Positions 35,401-50,400 of a stretch of DNA of 64,000 bases are shown here, piece after piece. The notes beneath the pieces were generated by a model that was given only the letters and a program-made list of their open reading frames with translations, did not search any database and was not told the origin of the DNA. Location: assembly GCA_037951105.1 (NCBI GenBank), contig JBAMJV010004319.1:24481-88480 (forward strand), written 5' to 3'. The DNA comes from Echinarachnius parma (lineage: Eukaryota > Echinodermata > Echinoidea > Clypeasteroida > Echinarachniidae). The position numbers and the translations under genes were made by a program. Each line of letters opens with the position of its first letter. The stretch's first letter is position 1.

Positions 35401-38400
35401 CCTGGTTCATGACGGCAAATACAAATTGTAGATATATATTGATAAAAAAGAGGGAAAATTAGAAGTGATTCTTATCCAGTTTTATATGAACAGGGGGTTG
35501 GGGGGGGGGGGGGGGGGGGGGTAAAGGGATCTAGTAAATTTGTTGACATGTGCAAAAAGTGATGAACGGTTGATACAATGTATATTGTTGTTATGTGATA
35601 TGCCCACTGGGTATTGTGTGCAAATTTCAAGTTAAATGGACGTTATATGGCAGAGTAATGAGCAAAAATGCTGAGTGATATTCACTAACTCATTGCACTG
35701 ACTTTGTACACGGTTACGACTATCCAGTGGATAGTTTAACATCTGAATACTTAAATCGTAAATATCATTTTAACGAAATGGAAATTCAAAAAAACAAAAC
35801 TGTCCCATGCTTCTATTGTTAACATGAATACAAGGCATGAGGGAACCGCTAGAATTTGAATTGGATTTTGAGGATTCAGACAATGTTACCAGATCCCTTT
35901 AATGTTTTTTACTTTCTGATGACTTTATTATTCCCTGTACACAAAGGATACATATAATAAAAAAGAAGAGTGAAGAAACAAAACAGGGAAAGAAATTTCA
36001 AATGAATTGTTCATCTGTCTGTATATCAAACTACCATATTTGTCGGTGTATTAACCGCTCCGGTGTATTAACCGCACCCCTAAAAATACACCAGCAAATA
36101 CGGTAGATGTACATTTGTAATGTCTATTACATGGAGTTATTGATGACATCAAGCCAATTTTTGATTATAATCTGTAAATGTTAACTATCAATATGAAATA
36201 CATGTGACCACTTGAGTGAAACAAAAGGGGTGTCCAATGTAGACATGTGACCTCTATATAAACAAGTTTCATAACCATTGTTTTTTCTCTGCTGAGGATC
36301 ACTTTTGGTGGCCACTATAGGGAGAGTGGCCATTGCAATATATAAATAATAACAGTTTATTGCTTGCACACTTTGTTTTCATATACCAAATGTGACAACA
36401 GAAAATTGCAGAATAACTCATAATAAGATGCTGGGAGATAAACATTTGAGAAAGAAAGGAAAATATTAATCTTGCATTGGCAGTATGAGCTATAAGTAAG
36501 GCTGTTGACGAGTCACGGGTACCCGGGTCCCGCCGAAAAATGTTGAGTCCCGGGCGCAAAAGTCGATACTCGATATCCCGAAAAAAGGGGAAGTCCCCTC
36601 ATTGAACGCAAGAGTTATCATGTTTATTCAAGTGACAAAAATTGAGCGCATTTATGACAATAAATCATCTTCTAAAATACAGCAAATTCGTAAATAAATT
36701 ATAGTTTTAGCATTTCTGACATGATTTTAATGGAATTATGGCAACATACTGTTCAAATTTACCTTGATTACGACATTTCTGATGGGAATAGGACATTAAT
36801 GATCTTGGTGACCGATCATATCTTCAACACACTTCAGTGAATATGATTGTCATCGCGCCAATATTTTGGGCTATTATCTACCAACAAGCGATTATCATTT
36901 AGTAGATCTAATAAATCGATGACTCCCAATACAATTTCATGTGATAATCGTATTACGTAGTTCAGGCAAAGCAGTGAAAACCAGACACACGTGTTGCGGT
37001 TTTTGGTTTGCGAAACGGCGACAGGTTTTCGCTGCTTCGCCTGACCTACGTAATACGAATGGAACATAAAATTGTATTGGGAGTCATTGATTTATTAGAT
37101 CTACTAAATGATAATCGCTTGTTGGTAGATAATAGCCCAAAATAGTGGCGCGATGACAATCATATTCAGTGAAGTGTGTTGAAGATACGATCGGGTCACT
37201 GAGATCATTAATGTCCTATTCTCGTCAGAAATGTCGTAATCAAGGTAAATTTGAACATCATGTTAACATAATTCCGTTAAAATCATGTCAGAAATGCTAA
37301 AAATATAATTCATTTACAATTTTGCTGTATTTTAGAAGATGATTTATTGTCATAAATGCGCTCAATTTTTGTCACTTGAATGAACATGTTTTCCCAGCGG
37401 CGTGACATGCCTATAGCGAAATCAACAAATGGGTAAATTTCGGGTACCCGTGACTTGCCCGAAAAATTATCGCGAGTCCCGGGAGGGAAATACTCCCGAA
37501 ATCGACAGCACTAGCTATAAGGGAACGAGTCATAGAGTCCAGGTGTACACTAGGATAGGAAATGAAAGTGCAAGTAAAGTAACAAAAAAGGATCATTAGC
37601 AAACAAAAATAATACAAATGGTAAAGGGCAATTCCAAGCAAACATGGACAAAATGGCGCTGCCACAAAATAACCCTTTGAGCATTTGAATTCTTGAAATA
37701 TTTATGCTCTCATTATTTCAATTACTGAAATTGTTTTAGTAGCCATATAAATATTTGCAGGATTTGAATGGCAAAGGGGTGATTCTTTTGTATCACTGTG
37801 ACACTTTGCTTGGGAGTGCCCTAAAGAAATCCCTTCCACTCTTAAATGGCGTGCCCTTTCAAAGGATTCTGCAGGATGTTGAAAATGTTATGTGAAGGAG
37901 TCATTCATGAGATATAAGTGGTTCCAGATGTACAAATACAAAACCCTACAATAATGTCCGTTTTGGTCCATGTCAAAGGATGATGATTTTTGTTACTATT
38001 TTTTTAGTTTAACCAGAAGAAAATATACCATTTTAAAAGATCTTTTTTGAAGAATAACAGAAAGACATGACTTTGGTTTATCTCTTATGATTTGTTTTAT
38101 GAAAGACCATATATGACCGGCTATAGCAAAACCCGGCACTTGTCGGTAATTCATGTTTTGAAGAAATGGGCATTTTAAGTTCACACAATGTGTGTAAAAG
38201 ACCTATGATTGTAAAATTTAAACAATCATATCTTTGCTTAATTATTGACCAATTAGTTAGAACAAAGCATCAAATGAAAATTTGTAATGGTATGAAAATC
38301 TACATTTTATTTTAACCGACAAGCGCTGGGTTTTGCTATAGCTGGTCACATGTATATAATCATTATTATAACACTGCATTATTGTATCATTTCAAGAACA

Positions 38401-41400
38401 TGCATTTGTTTCATGTAATCTTGTTATTTGAACAGTTTTATTTCGGTTAAAGGAGAATTCCACCCAAGAAATGTGATAACAGGGTGAATAAGAAGAATCG
38501 TGAGGGAAAATTTGAACAAAAATGGTAGAGCACCAAAAAAGTGATGGCAGGTTGACCTTTGTTGCGATTGTGTGTTTCGTTTGCAATTGCTATCAATCGT
38601 GACATCATTTGCGAGCTGCTGCCATTTACATTTTTACATGACAAATGTACAAAAATAACATTTTCTAAATTACAAAATGATTAAATACTTTCAGTTGGCC
38701 CATCAATATTCCTACATGAAGTCATGAAAACAAGCAGAATCAAATTATTTTTAGCAACGCTAATGATAAATAAGTAAAATTCCATGTACAAAACCTATAG
38801 CGAGTAGCTCGTGAGTGATGTTACATTTTGACATGTTTGAATAGGCATAACTCGTTGCTTGTCCGATTTTGATAATTTTTTTCACAATTTATGCATCTCA
38901 TTCTCTTTATTCATGCAGTTAGACAATAAATGAATCTGGTCTGGAATTCCCCTTTAATTTCTTTAAAATAGACTAGCATTTATTTTTGCTTTGAATTGTT
39001 TATTAATCTTTATACACTGAGAGTTTTCTCAAAACAAATAATAAATATAGCTCCTTGGAAGAAAACAGTCAGTCAGAAACTTTGGTGGTCTAATTTGGTC
39101 CATCTAGGTTTGATGGAAGGGAATGAGTCCCTTGTGACGATGAGTAAGTTGCCTGTACCACAAACTGAGCTCCAATGTTTATACGTTAATGGGACTTAGT
39201 TAAACATTGTTCAAATCCTCAAAATCTAATCAATTGGAATTATAGCGGTTCCCTCATACCTTGTTGTATTCGTATTAACAATAAAAGGATGGGACAGGTT
39301 TCAGTTTGTCAAATATCCATTTGGTTAAAAAGATATTTACGATTCAAGTGTTCAGATGTTAAATTATCCACTGGACGGCAAAAACCATGTGCAAAGTGAG
39401 TGCAATGAGTTAGTGAATATCACTTTGCATTTTTGCTCATTAGTCTGCCATATAACATCCATTTAACTTGAAATATTCACACAACACCCAGTGGACATAT
39501 CAGATAACAACTATATACATTGTATCAACCACTCATCACTTTTTGCACATGTCAACAAAGTTACTAGGTTCCTTTAAATCAGAAATGATTTGTAGCAAGA
39601 TCAGCTGTAAATAGGTCCCTGTGTTCTTGTAGTTATATAACTCATACTCTCAAAATAGATTTAAATGCTCCGATATTATATCACCATAATTCAGTTTCAC
39701 ACGATAGAATATAAGAATAGCTGGGGGCGGAAGCTGTTATCATACCCCCCTCATTTATTTTTATAGAACAGTACAACATTTGTCATGCCATCCCATGGTG
39801 TTTCACGTACCTGGAGGATTTCCGTCTTGGAGAAATCTCGCTCACAGAAATAGGCATGAGTTATCAGCTCCAACTTGGCTTGAATCAAACCGTACAGTGG
39901 CTGTATAAAGAAAATAAATAAACAAATGTCATACATGTAACAGTAGGAGCAGAGAGTGGTAAGCTCCAGCCTGGCTAAATTAATTTACATACAATGGCCA
40001 TTCAAATATTAAGAAGAATTAGAATTTCACTTGAATTACGGTGCAGAGAGGCTGTAATAAGCAATAAGCTGTAATGATCAAGTTTTAGTAGTCCATTCTA
40101 ACATAAAGTTACGACAAAGAGGTTTCCAGAATATGTTATAATTTGAAAACTCCACATCATACTAAATTGTGTGTTCATGGGTCTGCAGAAAAAGACTACT
40201 AGTTAATAATGATAATATTAAAGTGATCCCTGTAAAGTGTCAGATATTCCACAAAATGACATTTGAGACTTCAATCCTATATCAATATCATTCTAAAATA
40301 CAATTGAAAGATTTGTGAAAGTTTGAAAGAAAACGAACACTATTTACCTAGTGAAAAAAACGAATATTGAGTTCATATTTTATCACCGAATACTGATGGT
40401 CTGCCATACTTTTGTCGCAGTAATGAATGATCCGTTTGAGATATTCGTAACCGTGTATTTTTACACACGTAGTACATAATTCATGGAATTTGAACTCGCT
40501 CGGCTCAAAGTTCAATCTCCGGAATGTTCTCACGGGTGCTGCATGCGGACGTTCTCAGCTGAGACAATTGTACTTTTTCCAATTGCGTTGATTAACGCTT
40601 TAGAAATAATGATTTTCAATGATAATTATCTTCATACTAAAGGGACATTTGAAAAAATCAAACCCTATTTTATTCTTCTCTTACCATAAGCTAAACAACA
40701 CGGTAGAAGAGAAACGAGGAAGCTCCAAGTAATTTTCGTGGATGTGGACACTTTACAGGTAAGACTTTAATGTTTGTGATTTATATAGCGCCTAATTATG
40801 ATTGATTATCATCTCTAGGCGCTTAACATTATTACCTCGGTCATTGGACACGTACTCGCAATATTTTGTTTAGGATGCATACGTATGTTCTATTAATAAT
40901 AAATGATAATTGTTTCTTATAGTGTATTATTACATTTGATTGATTGATTTTAGTTTATAGTCCAAATTAATGGAAATCCTTCTTTCACATGGTTAAAAGA
41001 ATACATTTACATCTTACAAACGTGATATAATTAGACAAACTTTAAATTCATTATTTACTGAGGACGTCATAATAATAACAATAATTTAAACTTCTCTTAC
41101 TATACAACATTATACTCATAATAATGATTTCCAAAGAATCCAAAGTATACTATAATTAAAGCGTATAGTTACATAATTAATTAAAATGGTTCCTATTAAG
41201 AAATGATTGCCATTTTAGAACCATATTTTACCAAAAGTTGAAATTGACCAATTATAATCACATTTAATGATACAAATATATTAAAAATTGAATATTTCAC
41301 TTGCATATATTAATGGGTATGAAATAGGCATAGCGAATGTGAATCAGTATTGAGTGTTCAAAGGGATATTTTGCCAATTCCTTTGTCTATTTTGTTCTGC

Positions 41401-44400
41401 AAGCAGAAGATTTGTTGGTGGGGGGGGGGCGCAAATAACTGTTATTTACTAATATTAGTACTATTTATCATCAAAGCTTAAAGTGAGGCCTGTAAAATGT
41501 CAGATATTGCCCAATATGACATTTGAGACTTCAATCCTGCACCAAAATCATTGTAAGATATGTCCGAATGATGTGTCAAAGTTTCATTGAAAAAGAACAC
41601 TGCTTTCCTGGTTAAAAAAGCAAAAAATATGCGTCAGCTTTTACAACGGACGTTTATGAGGTTTATGACCGTTTGTTAACGCTTTTGAGCTGAATGATAG
41701 ATATCCTCATACTAAAGGGGCATTTGAAAAAATCTAACCCTACCTATTTTATTCTTCTCTTACCATAAGCTAAATGAGGAAGCTCCAAGTCATTTTCGTG
41801 GAGTTAGACACTTTACAGGCCTCACTTTAAAAGGATCAACTTGCTGTGATACTCACCAATTTGCTAAGGACAACAACACTTTTCTGAACAGTCCCTCTTG
41901 TTACATCTGCATCCTTTGAAATAAGATCCTAAGTAGATAATGACATGTACATACTTATGAGTGAGGAGACCTTCAATAATAATTATCAGTATTCATTTAG
42001 CTATTCATGAACAAAAATAAATAAACTGCTCATTCATAATTATTTATATTCCTTTCAGAAAAATAATAGTCAGATTGAGCTTCTGAGTTATAGCAATTTA
42101 AAGGGATCTAGTAACTTTGTTGACATGTGCAAAAAGTGATGAATGGTTGATGTAATGTATATTGTTGTTATCTCATATGTCCACAGGGTATTGTATGAAA
42201 ATTTCAAGTCAAATGGACATTGTATGGCCAAGTAATGAGCGAAAATGCAAAGTGATATTCAGTAACTCACTGCACTCACTTTGTACACGGAAGAAAAACT
42301 CGCCCGGAGTTTTTCTTATCTGAATACTTCAATCATACATATCTTTGTAACGAAAGGGAAATTCGAAAAAACGAAACCTGTCCCATGATTTTATTGTTAA
42401 TACGAATACAACAAGGTATAAGTGAACCGCTAGAATAACAATTATATTTTGAGGATTTGGACAATGTTACTAAGTCCCTTTAAGTACTCTGCATACTATT
42501 CTGCCAATGTACATGTTCATTTGTGAAAATAATTTTTATTTCAATAAATTGAAATCATTTGGAATATACATTTAAAGGGACATTCCCTCTTTTGCAAGCC
42601 AAATTTCAAAAGTTGCGAGGTTATTGTCTTATAGTTATATGAAAGAAAATATCATTTAATAGCATGCCTGAAAAAATTAGGGCTTGAAATCTCTTTTTCG
42701 TGGAGTTATAGACCTAAAACTAATAAACCGTCGTCCAATTTTAATTGTGCATTATACGTATATTCACCCAGAGAGGAAGTTCGTACATGGATTCCACGAA
42801 GTACCATAACGCTATGCATGACCCCTACGTGACCCACGCTAGCTACGTGACCCGCGCACAAATAAGAATAGCATGACCGCACACTAGGCAAAATAACCAA
42901 ACCTCGCTTAAACTGACTACATGTAATTACAAATTCTTAATTTTTGAGATTTTTTTCCCTGACATACCTTTACAAATGTCGGCTTCACAATACATGTACC
43001 TTTACAAGAATAAGTACAATATAGTTGTAATATTATGCTAAATCAGTTAAACTCTTTTATTGACCGATATATAGTCTGATGGAGGGACGCATTCGTTTTT
43101 CATTCGTAGAATCCAAATTATAGGGCTGTTCGATCTGATTTTGTGTGTGTGTGTTTCATTCATCCCCATCCGTCAACTGGAAACTGTTCAGCCGTTTTGT
43201 AAAAGAGGGACTGTCCCTTTAACACATGGATAATATTTTGCAGTTTAATTTTTGAAAGTATATATATATGAACTTTAAATTAAAATTTAATGAATGAATC
43301 AATCAATCAATACTGTGGTCAGAAAAATTATTTGAGGCCTAATGTAATGTATGATATTAAGTAAAGAGCAAACATAATTAATGAGATGCTATTAAAGAAA
43401 GAGAACCCGAAAGTGAAAGTAACACAAATAGATTATAAATCCATCTAGTCTGGTTTAATGGTACTAAGAAAAATCCTCTTTTATTTACTGCTGTATGAAT
43501 TCAGTATACTACTGTATGCATTTAGTGATCTAAACTTCTAACATTACATGATTACACCTTTATCAAAATTGAGCATTAAAAGGGATCTAGTAACTTTGTT
43601 GACATGTGCTAAAAGGGATGAATGGATACATCACCAACCCCCCTTGTACTATCAAGCAATGTTCGCACAAGCGGGACAATTCTTTTGTGAAAAACCCACT
43701 ATTTATTTACTCATTTACCACATTACACTATTGCATCATTACCGTATTTCCCGGCGTAATCGCCGCATCCGCGTAAACGCCGCATGCGGACTTTGAGCAT
43801 TGAAATTGAAAAAAAAAAGTGGGAGAAAAGTGCGCTAGGAAAACTGGCGACAAAAAAGCGGGAATTTAATGGTTTTCCAAATTTTTCTCCTCATCTTGAT
43901 ATATTTCTTTAACAATATTTACGAAAATATAATTACAAAATATTCAGAATTACCTTAGTTTCGAGCAAAAATATAGTTTTCCCAATACAATACAGTGCAA
44001 TACAACCAATAGTTCCACACCTGCTGAAATGTGTTGTTTTGAGGTCAGTCAAGAGTGAAAATTTGACTATCGCCGCGTATGCGCCGCACCCCAACTTTGC
44101 TTGGTTTTTTCGAGGAAAAAGTATGCGGCGATTACGCCGGTAAATACGGTAGTTACTAGGCTTCATATTGGGAGAAAATTCTCATTCGTTTTTCTGAATT
44201 CCATGACCCAACAAAGACAGAATCTTGAATTCAGGATTTTGAGTGTTTTTTATGTTGTTTCAATCGATCATTACTAAAAAAAATGATAAATTTAGCGTTT
44301 TTTTCTGAATTCACATTCCAACAAAAATCATGAATTATCCTTTAGATACCTTGATTCAGTGGTAGGTACTCGAGATGCACCATTGGGGTTCACGTTTAAA

Positions 44401-47400
44401 CGGGAAGCTAGTACCACTTCCTTTAATTTGAAAAAAAAATAACATTTCCTAATAATTTAATTTTGTACTGCTAATTTGTGTTCATCATTGCTGTTTACTA
44501 ATTGAATTTGGGGAAAGTGGATTTTGCCGCTGGGCAAGTACATTTAACCCGTTCCCTTCAAAATTCTGAAAGCCCTATAGAGTACAGAAGCCATGACGTC
44601 ATAAAAATCGTTTTGGGGAATTTTCAAATTTGAACTTCATTTTCCGAAAGAGCATACAAAATAATGTCTAAATACCAAAAATCGATTGAATATGTTCAGT
44701 ATTGCCTGAGATATGCTCATCCAAATAAATTTTTGTCAATAGGCAATCAGTGTTATAGTGGTCTGGTTCATAACTTTATGAACCAGAGCACTATAACACT
44801 GATTGCCCATTGAAGTAAAATTCTTTCGGATGGGCATATCTCTGCTAATACATAACATATTCTATTGATTTTTGGTATTTGGACATTATTTTTGATGCTC
44901 TTTCAGAAAATGAAGTTCAAATTTGAAAATTCGAAAAATAGATTTTTGATGACATCACACTTCACCACTCTATAGACTTTGTACATATCCCACTCGGTTC
45001 ACGTAGGTAAGAGATTAGGAAGCACTTGCCTGCCTGGGCAACCAATCATTTTTTTTGTAAGGGTCTGCTTCAAGCCTCACAAAAAACCTTTCTCTTCACA
45101 CAGGTAGATTGCTAGTACTCATCAAATTAGGTATGTGAGATCTGCTAGAGTTTTAAGTAAGTTTTGTGGATTTTGACAATGTTACTAGATCCCAAATTCA
45201 ACCAAAATCACTTGGAGCTTTAAAACTTGGCATTAGATTAGTTACTGTATGTTTACAAATTTAATCAAAACGGAGATGAAAAAAAAAATGCACCTTGATA
45301 TGTTATTCCTTCTTTATACAAGTTAAATTTTGTTGATTCTACCCTTGGAAAAAGTAAATTCTAAGCTATTTTTTGGGGGAAAAATTGCGATCGTAACTTA
45401 TGAGTGGGGAGAAAAGGTGTGTGCTGAAAGCTTGACTGAAATTAGCGATCAAGATAGGAGTACCGGTAGTGGATGATTGCTAATTTCAGTCAAGGTTCAA
45501 GCTATGCCTTGAATCTTACTCGCAAGTTATGATCGCGATTTTGTATCCCCCAAATGATGACATAAACACCTACCCTGGGGTACCAGACGAAAATCCGCCA
45601 TTTTGTTTAATTATTTATTTAATTTTTAGGGCTGTACTGTGGGTATAGCGTGCATACAATCGCGCGCTGCTCTGCATGCACAACGCAATACGGTTGTACT
45701 TCGAGTGGACACTACATGGCGCTACACAACGCGGGATACCGGGGTACTGCGTGTGTCATCAAATATAGAATTTACTGTTTACAAGGGTAGATTCAGCAAA
45801 ACTTGAACTTGTACGTGTAAGAAGGAATCAAGGTACATTTTCTAAAATCTGTTTTTATTAAATTTTAAAAATTATTTTTGTTTGTCTTCTAGCGTTTGAT
45901 ACAGTCCCATGCATAGTGTTCCATGCTGCATTGTCCTAGGTGGGGATATTTTGCAAACATTTTCCTATATCTCCATATATGTATCTAGGATGCATCCCCA
46001 TTTTCATGGGTTCTCCCGTCGGGAATAAAGCAAATACGGTATATGTATAATACTGTGTCCCTGTCCTATTACCGGATACCAATAGTTTGACGGCACAAAA
46101 CAAACATTAGACGCATAAGATCAAAGTGGAAATTATACGAGCAGCTGCATAAATTCACAAAGAACACAATTTGATGTAAATATCTTCAAGAATTTACCAA
46201 TTTTTCTCCACATCAACTTTCTTGTAAACCCTTCCAAAAAAGAAGCCTCTTCCCGACGCGAAATTTTGTGTTGTATTACCGAACGTGAATGTTTTGCATG
46301 GGAATGTCATTGACATGCGCGTTGCCACAGGTGCGCGGCAAAACGCGCGTAAAACGCCTCAGGACACTTATTTTCTTCGGGAAATGATGAACAAATTTTG
46401 CTGAACATTCATTTATTATCCTCCCTTAATGCCGACTGTCAAAATTTGAACATTTTTCCTATGTGAATTTGCATGTCCGGAAATACAACCCGTTCGGTAA
46501 TACAACCCCCTGCTATAATACATGTATGCATTTAGATGCATTTGTCCTGGCATACCTGTGTCTTAATTTGCCTGTAGCATGAAACCCCATAGATGGTTGA
46601 CGTGCAAATACCTCTCCCTGGCAGGTGAAAATAGATGGTATCTGAGGGAAAGAGCAAAGGAAATTATGACATACTTGCAGATTGTATCATGCCATGTACT
46701 CAAGTTGTTCACCAATCAGTACAGAAAAGGACTTTCCAGATTCCCAGGTAAATTATCTAAGTACTGTATCCATCATAGATAGATATATCGTTATTTATTG
46801 ACACATAAAATATACAATCTTGACTGTAGTCTGAGGACTACTAAAGTGCATTGTGCAAAACATAAATATATAAACATACAATATATTACAATGCAAAATA
46901 CAAATATTACTTAACAGCAAAATACAACAAAAGAATATATAATTTATGTATTTGGCCAAAATTAAGCACACACAAAAAAAGCCATGTTAGCCTACAAAAT
47001 GTAATTATTATATATTATATTCTCTGTTGATATTATACACTTCATTATTATACACCTCATGACCTCCGGGAATAGTGCGACATGGTTGGGTCATTTACCA
47101 CATTTTTGACGCAGGTACCGTCAAGGCAACCTTTGGTCCGTCACATCATGACGAAAGGGGTGCGTCATTGTCAGTCAGTTTACCCGTCATGGTTAGTCAA
47201 AGTCAAGAGATGGTGCATCACAAAAGTGACCGTATGTACCGTCATTGTAGTTGAATGATCGGTCACAATTTTGACACAGGGGTGCGTCATGGTATACCGA
47301 AATCCAACTCGCATAGGACCAATGACGCACCATTCCCGGGGGTCATGAGGTGCGTCGTATATTCTAGACATAATGAAATTTATAGTATCTAAAGAAACAC

Positions 47401-50400
47401 ATGTATCTAATAAAATCATGTGTATTAAGCTAGCGTGTTGAAACCCTTTCATCCCATATTCTAAAGCCCAAAACTTGTTATTGCTAGTTTATTGAAACAT
47501 GGGTTCAAATGAATTAAAAGGAGCCAATTATTTAACATCTGAATAAAATATTGTATTTTTTATAATTTGACAGTGAAAGTTTGGCAAGTTATTCACTCAC
47601 ATACTTAGCAGTTACATAGCTGAGTTTACTGTTAACTGGCTATTTGGGGGTGTGTTTTACTTAATGATGTGAGTGGCCAGGATTGGACTGGAACCAGAAA
47701 ACTGGCAAGTTGTGGCTTCCAGTTCGGCCATGAACCAGTCCGAGTTTTAAGTTCAAAAAGCTGAAACCGGTGAACATACAAATGACTGAAAACATCAAGA
47801 AAACTGCCTACATCTGCTTTAAAAAGTTGAGGATTATATCAAATTTAAAAACCAGGGGAATCTATGAAATTTACTGTATAACTATAAGCATTGGTTTTTT
47901 CGCAAAATTCTTGATTCGGTTGACAGTCGCAAATGGAACAGGACTTGCAAAATTGCTAGTCATTTGAACGATACCACTGACGGACGGACGGCCAGTCTCG
48001 GCAGGACATCAACTGGTTATCTGCTGATCCAGCTAGCTCAAGCAAACATTCCAAAAGTCACAAAATATTGTTATTTTCAAGATCTAACCTAAAGATGCTA
48101 AACCATTTTGTATTGTACTTACACGATCGCATGGCATTTGAAAGCTAAACAGAAACTAGATTGATTTTTGAAATGATGCCTCCGCTATGACACGATTTTT
48201 ATATCAAGCCCAAATACATGCACTGAATTCATTCTGTACATTCCATGGTGATCCATGGTAATGGTGATCCCTCAACCACATCTCGAGATATACCAATTAC
48301 GTGCTATTTTTGCATATAATGAGCCATGACCTTGACCTTCGACCTCATGACCCAAATAAGTAATTAGTTATTGGCTCCAAAAGATACAAATTAGTACCAA
48401 GTTTGATGTTTAAGCAAACCAAAATGCATAACAAAAAGCAATCTGTGTAGTAAGATCTATTATCACACATCCAAAATGTCCCTGAATAATCCCTTCCATT
48501 ATTTCTCTAAAAGAGTGAGCTGTTTTTGTTTTGCTATCATAGGCTCCTTATGGATGCTCTAAGTGGCGCCATGACGTGACATTTTTCTGGACTGATGTTG
48601 ATTGGTCTAGCCAAATGAAATTTTAACTATTAGTTTAATAAAGTATCTTTATTAAAAAGGCAATAGCTGTAATGTGTCTCGCCCACTTGCGCGCATTCAT
48701 GCCAACAAAATTGGGTTACAAACAGATGCAGGGTTGGAAAGTTATCAACACTAATAGACTCCCCCAAAACTTTCTCATTTGACTTTTGACCTACTTATGT
48801 GACCTTTGACCCCAGAATATCATGGAGGCCAATATAGGGCATCTACCAATCAAGTTTGGTTACAAACAGATGCAGGCTTGGAAAGTTATCAACCCTAAGG
48901 CAATATAAAAAAAAAACATGTTTAGCGTCCTGCTCTTTTGAAAAAAGGAAGGAGGCCCTTTTTTTTTTTTTTTTTTTTTTTTCAAAATGGCCGACTTTTT
49001 TCAAAATGGCCGACTTTTTTTCAAAATGGCCGACTTTTTTCAAAATGGCCGACTGACCCATTTATCCAAAATAACGAATGAGTCTATATTAAAAGTACGA
49101 TCTTTTTCAAAATCATTTTTTCCCCAAAAAAAATCACGAAATTTACATTTTTTTCGGATTTTTCACACAAAAAAAAAGAAAAAGAAAAAGCAGGCGGCCT
49201 CCAAAAAGGAAGCGGGCGGGGACGCTAAACATGTATTTTTTTTTTTTTTGCCTAATAGACTCTTACCCCAAAACATTCACATTTGACCTCATTTGACCTT
49301 TGACCTACTTATGTGTCCTTTGACCCGAGAATATCATGGAGGCCAATATAGGGCATCTACCAATCAAGTTTGGTTACAAACAGATGCAGACTTGGAAAGT
49401 TATCAACCCTAATAGACTCTTACCCGAAAATGTTCAGATTTGACCTCACCTCATTTTACCTTTGACCTACTTACATTGTATGTGACCTTTGACCCCAGAA
49501 TATCATGGAGGCCAAAATAGGGCATCTACTTAGGGGCCATCTACAAAGTACGTACACAATTTTTGGTCCGAAATTTATCCCCCCTCCCCCCCTGTACGCA
49601 AACAGATGCAGGGTTGAAAAGATATCAACCCTAATAGACTCTTACCCCAAAACTTTTACATTTGACCTCATTAGACCTTTGACCTACTTATGTAACCTTT
49701 GACCCAAGAATATCATGGAGACCAATATAGGGCATCTACCACAAACAGATGCAGGGTTGGAAAGGGCTTATGCCGAAAGGGTGGGTAGCGTCGCGTCGCG
49801 TCGCGTTGACTGGAACGCGACCATTTGTCCAAAGCCCCCCCGGTTTTGCCGAAAGGGTGCGTTGGGGGCGTCGCGTCGCGTTGAATGGAACGCAGGGGGG
49901 GGGGGGGGGGGAGTGGCCGTATACATTTTTTGAAGCCGAGACCAAGTACATTTACAATTTTCGAGGGCTTAAAATGTGGTCTCGAGACCAGCTACAAATT
50001 GTAAAGAAGGGGTTCAAACCCCCAAAACAGTCATTATTTGGTCAAAGGGGGGGGGGGGGGGGGGGGGTTGAACCCCTCCCCCCCCCCCCCCCAAAATCCC
50101 CTCCCCTGGGTACGCCTATGGATCAGACTCAAATTAATTAACTCCGAAGGTAAACTATTCCAAGTCTTAGATGTAGAATCTTTAGTAAATGTGTATTTTG
50201 ATAACAAATTAGGCCCTTCATAAGTTTTATATTATATACTTTCAGGTACACAATCGAACACACATGACTCGCAACTGAGCAGTATACAACGCAAGGCGGT
50301 TGTACAAACCCATTTCCTGGAATGCGCGGAACGTGGGAATCGGACATCATAATATTTTACAAACGCAATAATAATGCTTCATAATGCTACAGTACATCCG

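Larger units (their letters stand above)
43576..45193. mobile_element. Family A ends separated by 1.5 kb of other elements
   Basis: TTAAAAGGGATCTAGTAACT at 43576 and GTTACTAGATCCC at about 45193 are the two family A ends, but the interior of family A is replaced. Inside lie a family H-like MITE (43740-44151) and a fold-back (44573-44978). Either nested insertions or a larger composite. Confidence 0.5.

Noticed and set aside
41857-41913. Shorter AVL9 exon 4 from the nearer acceptor
   Set aside because: In frame but loses five residues kept in the human protein; retained only as a possible alternative site.
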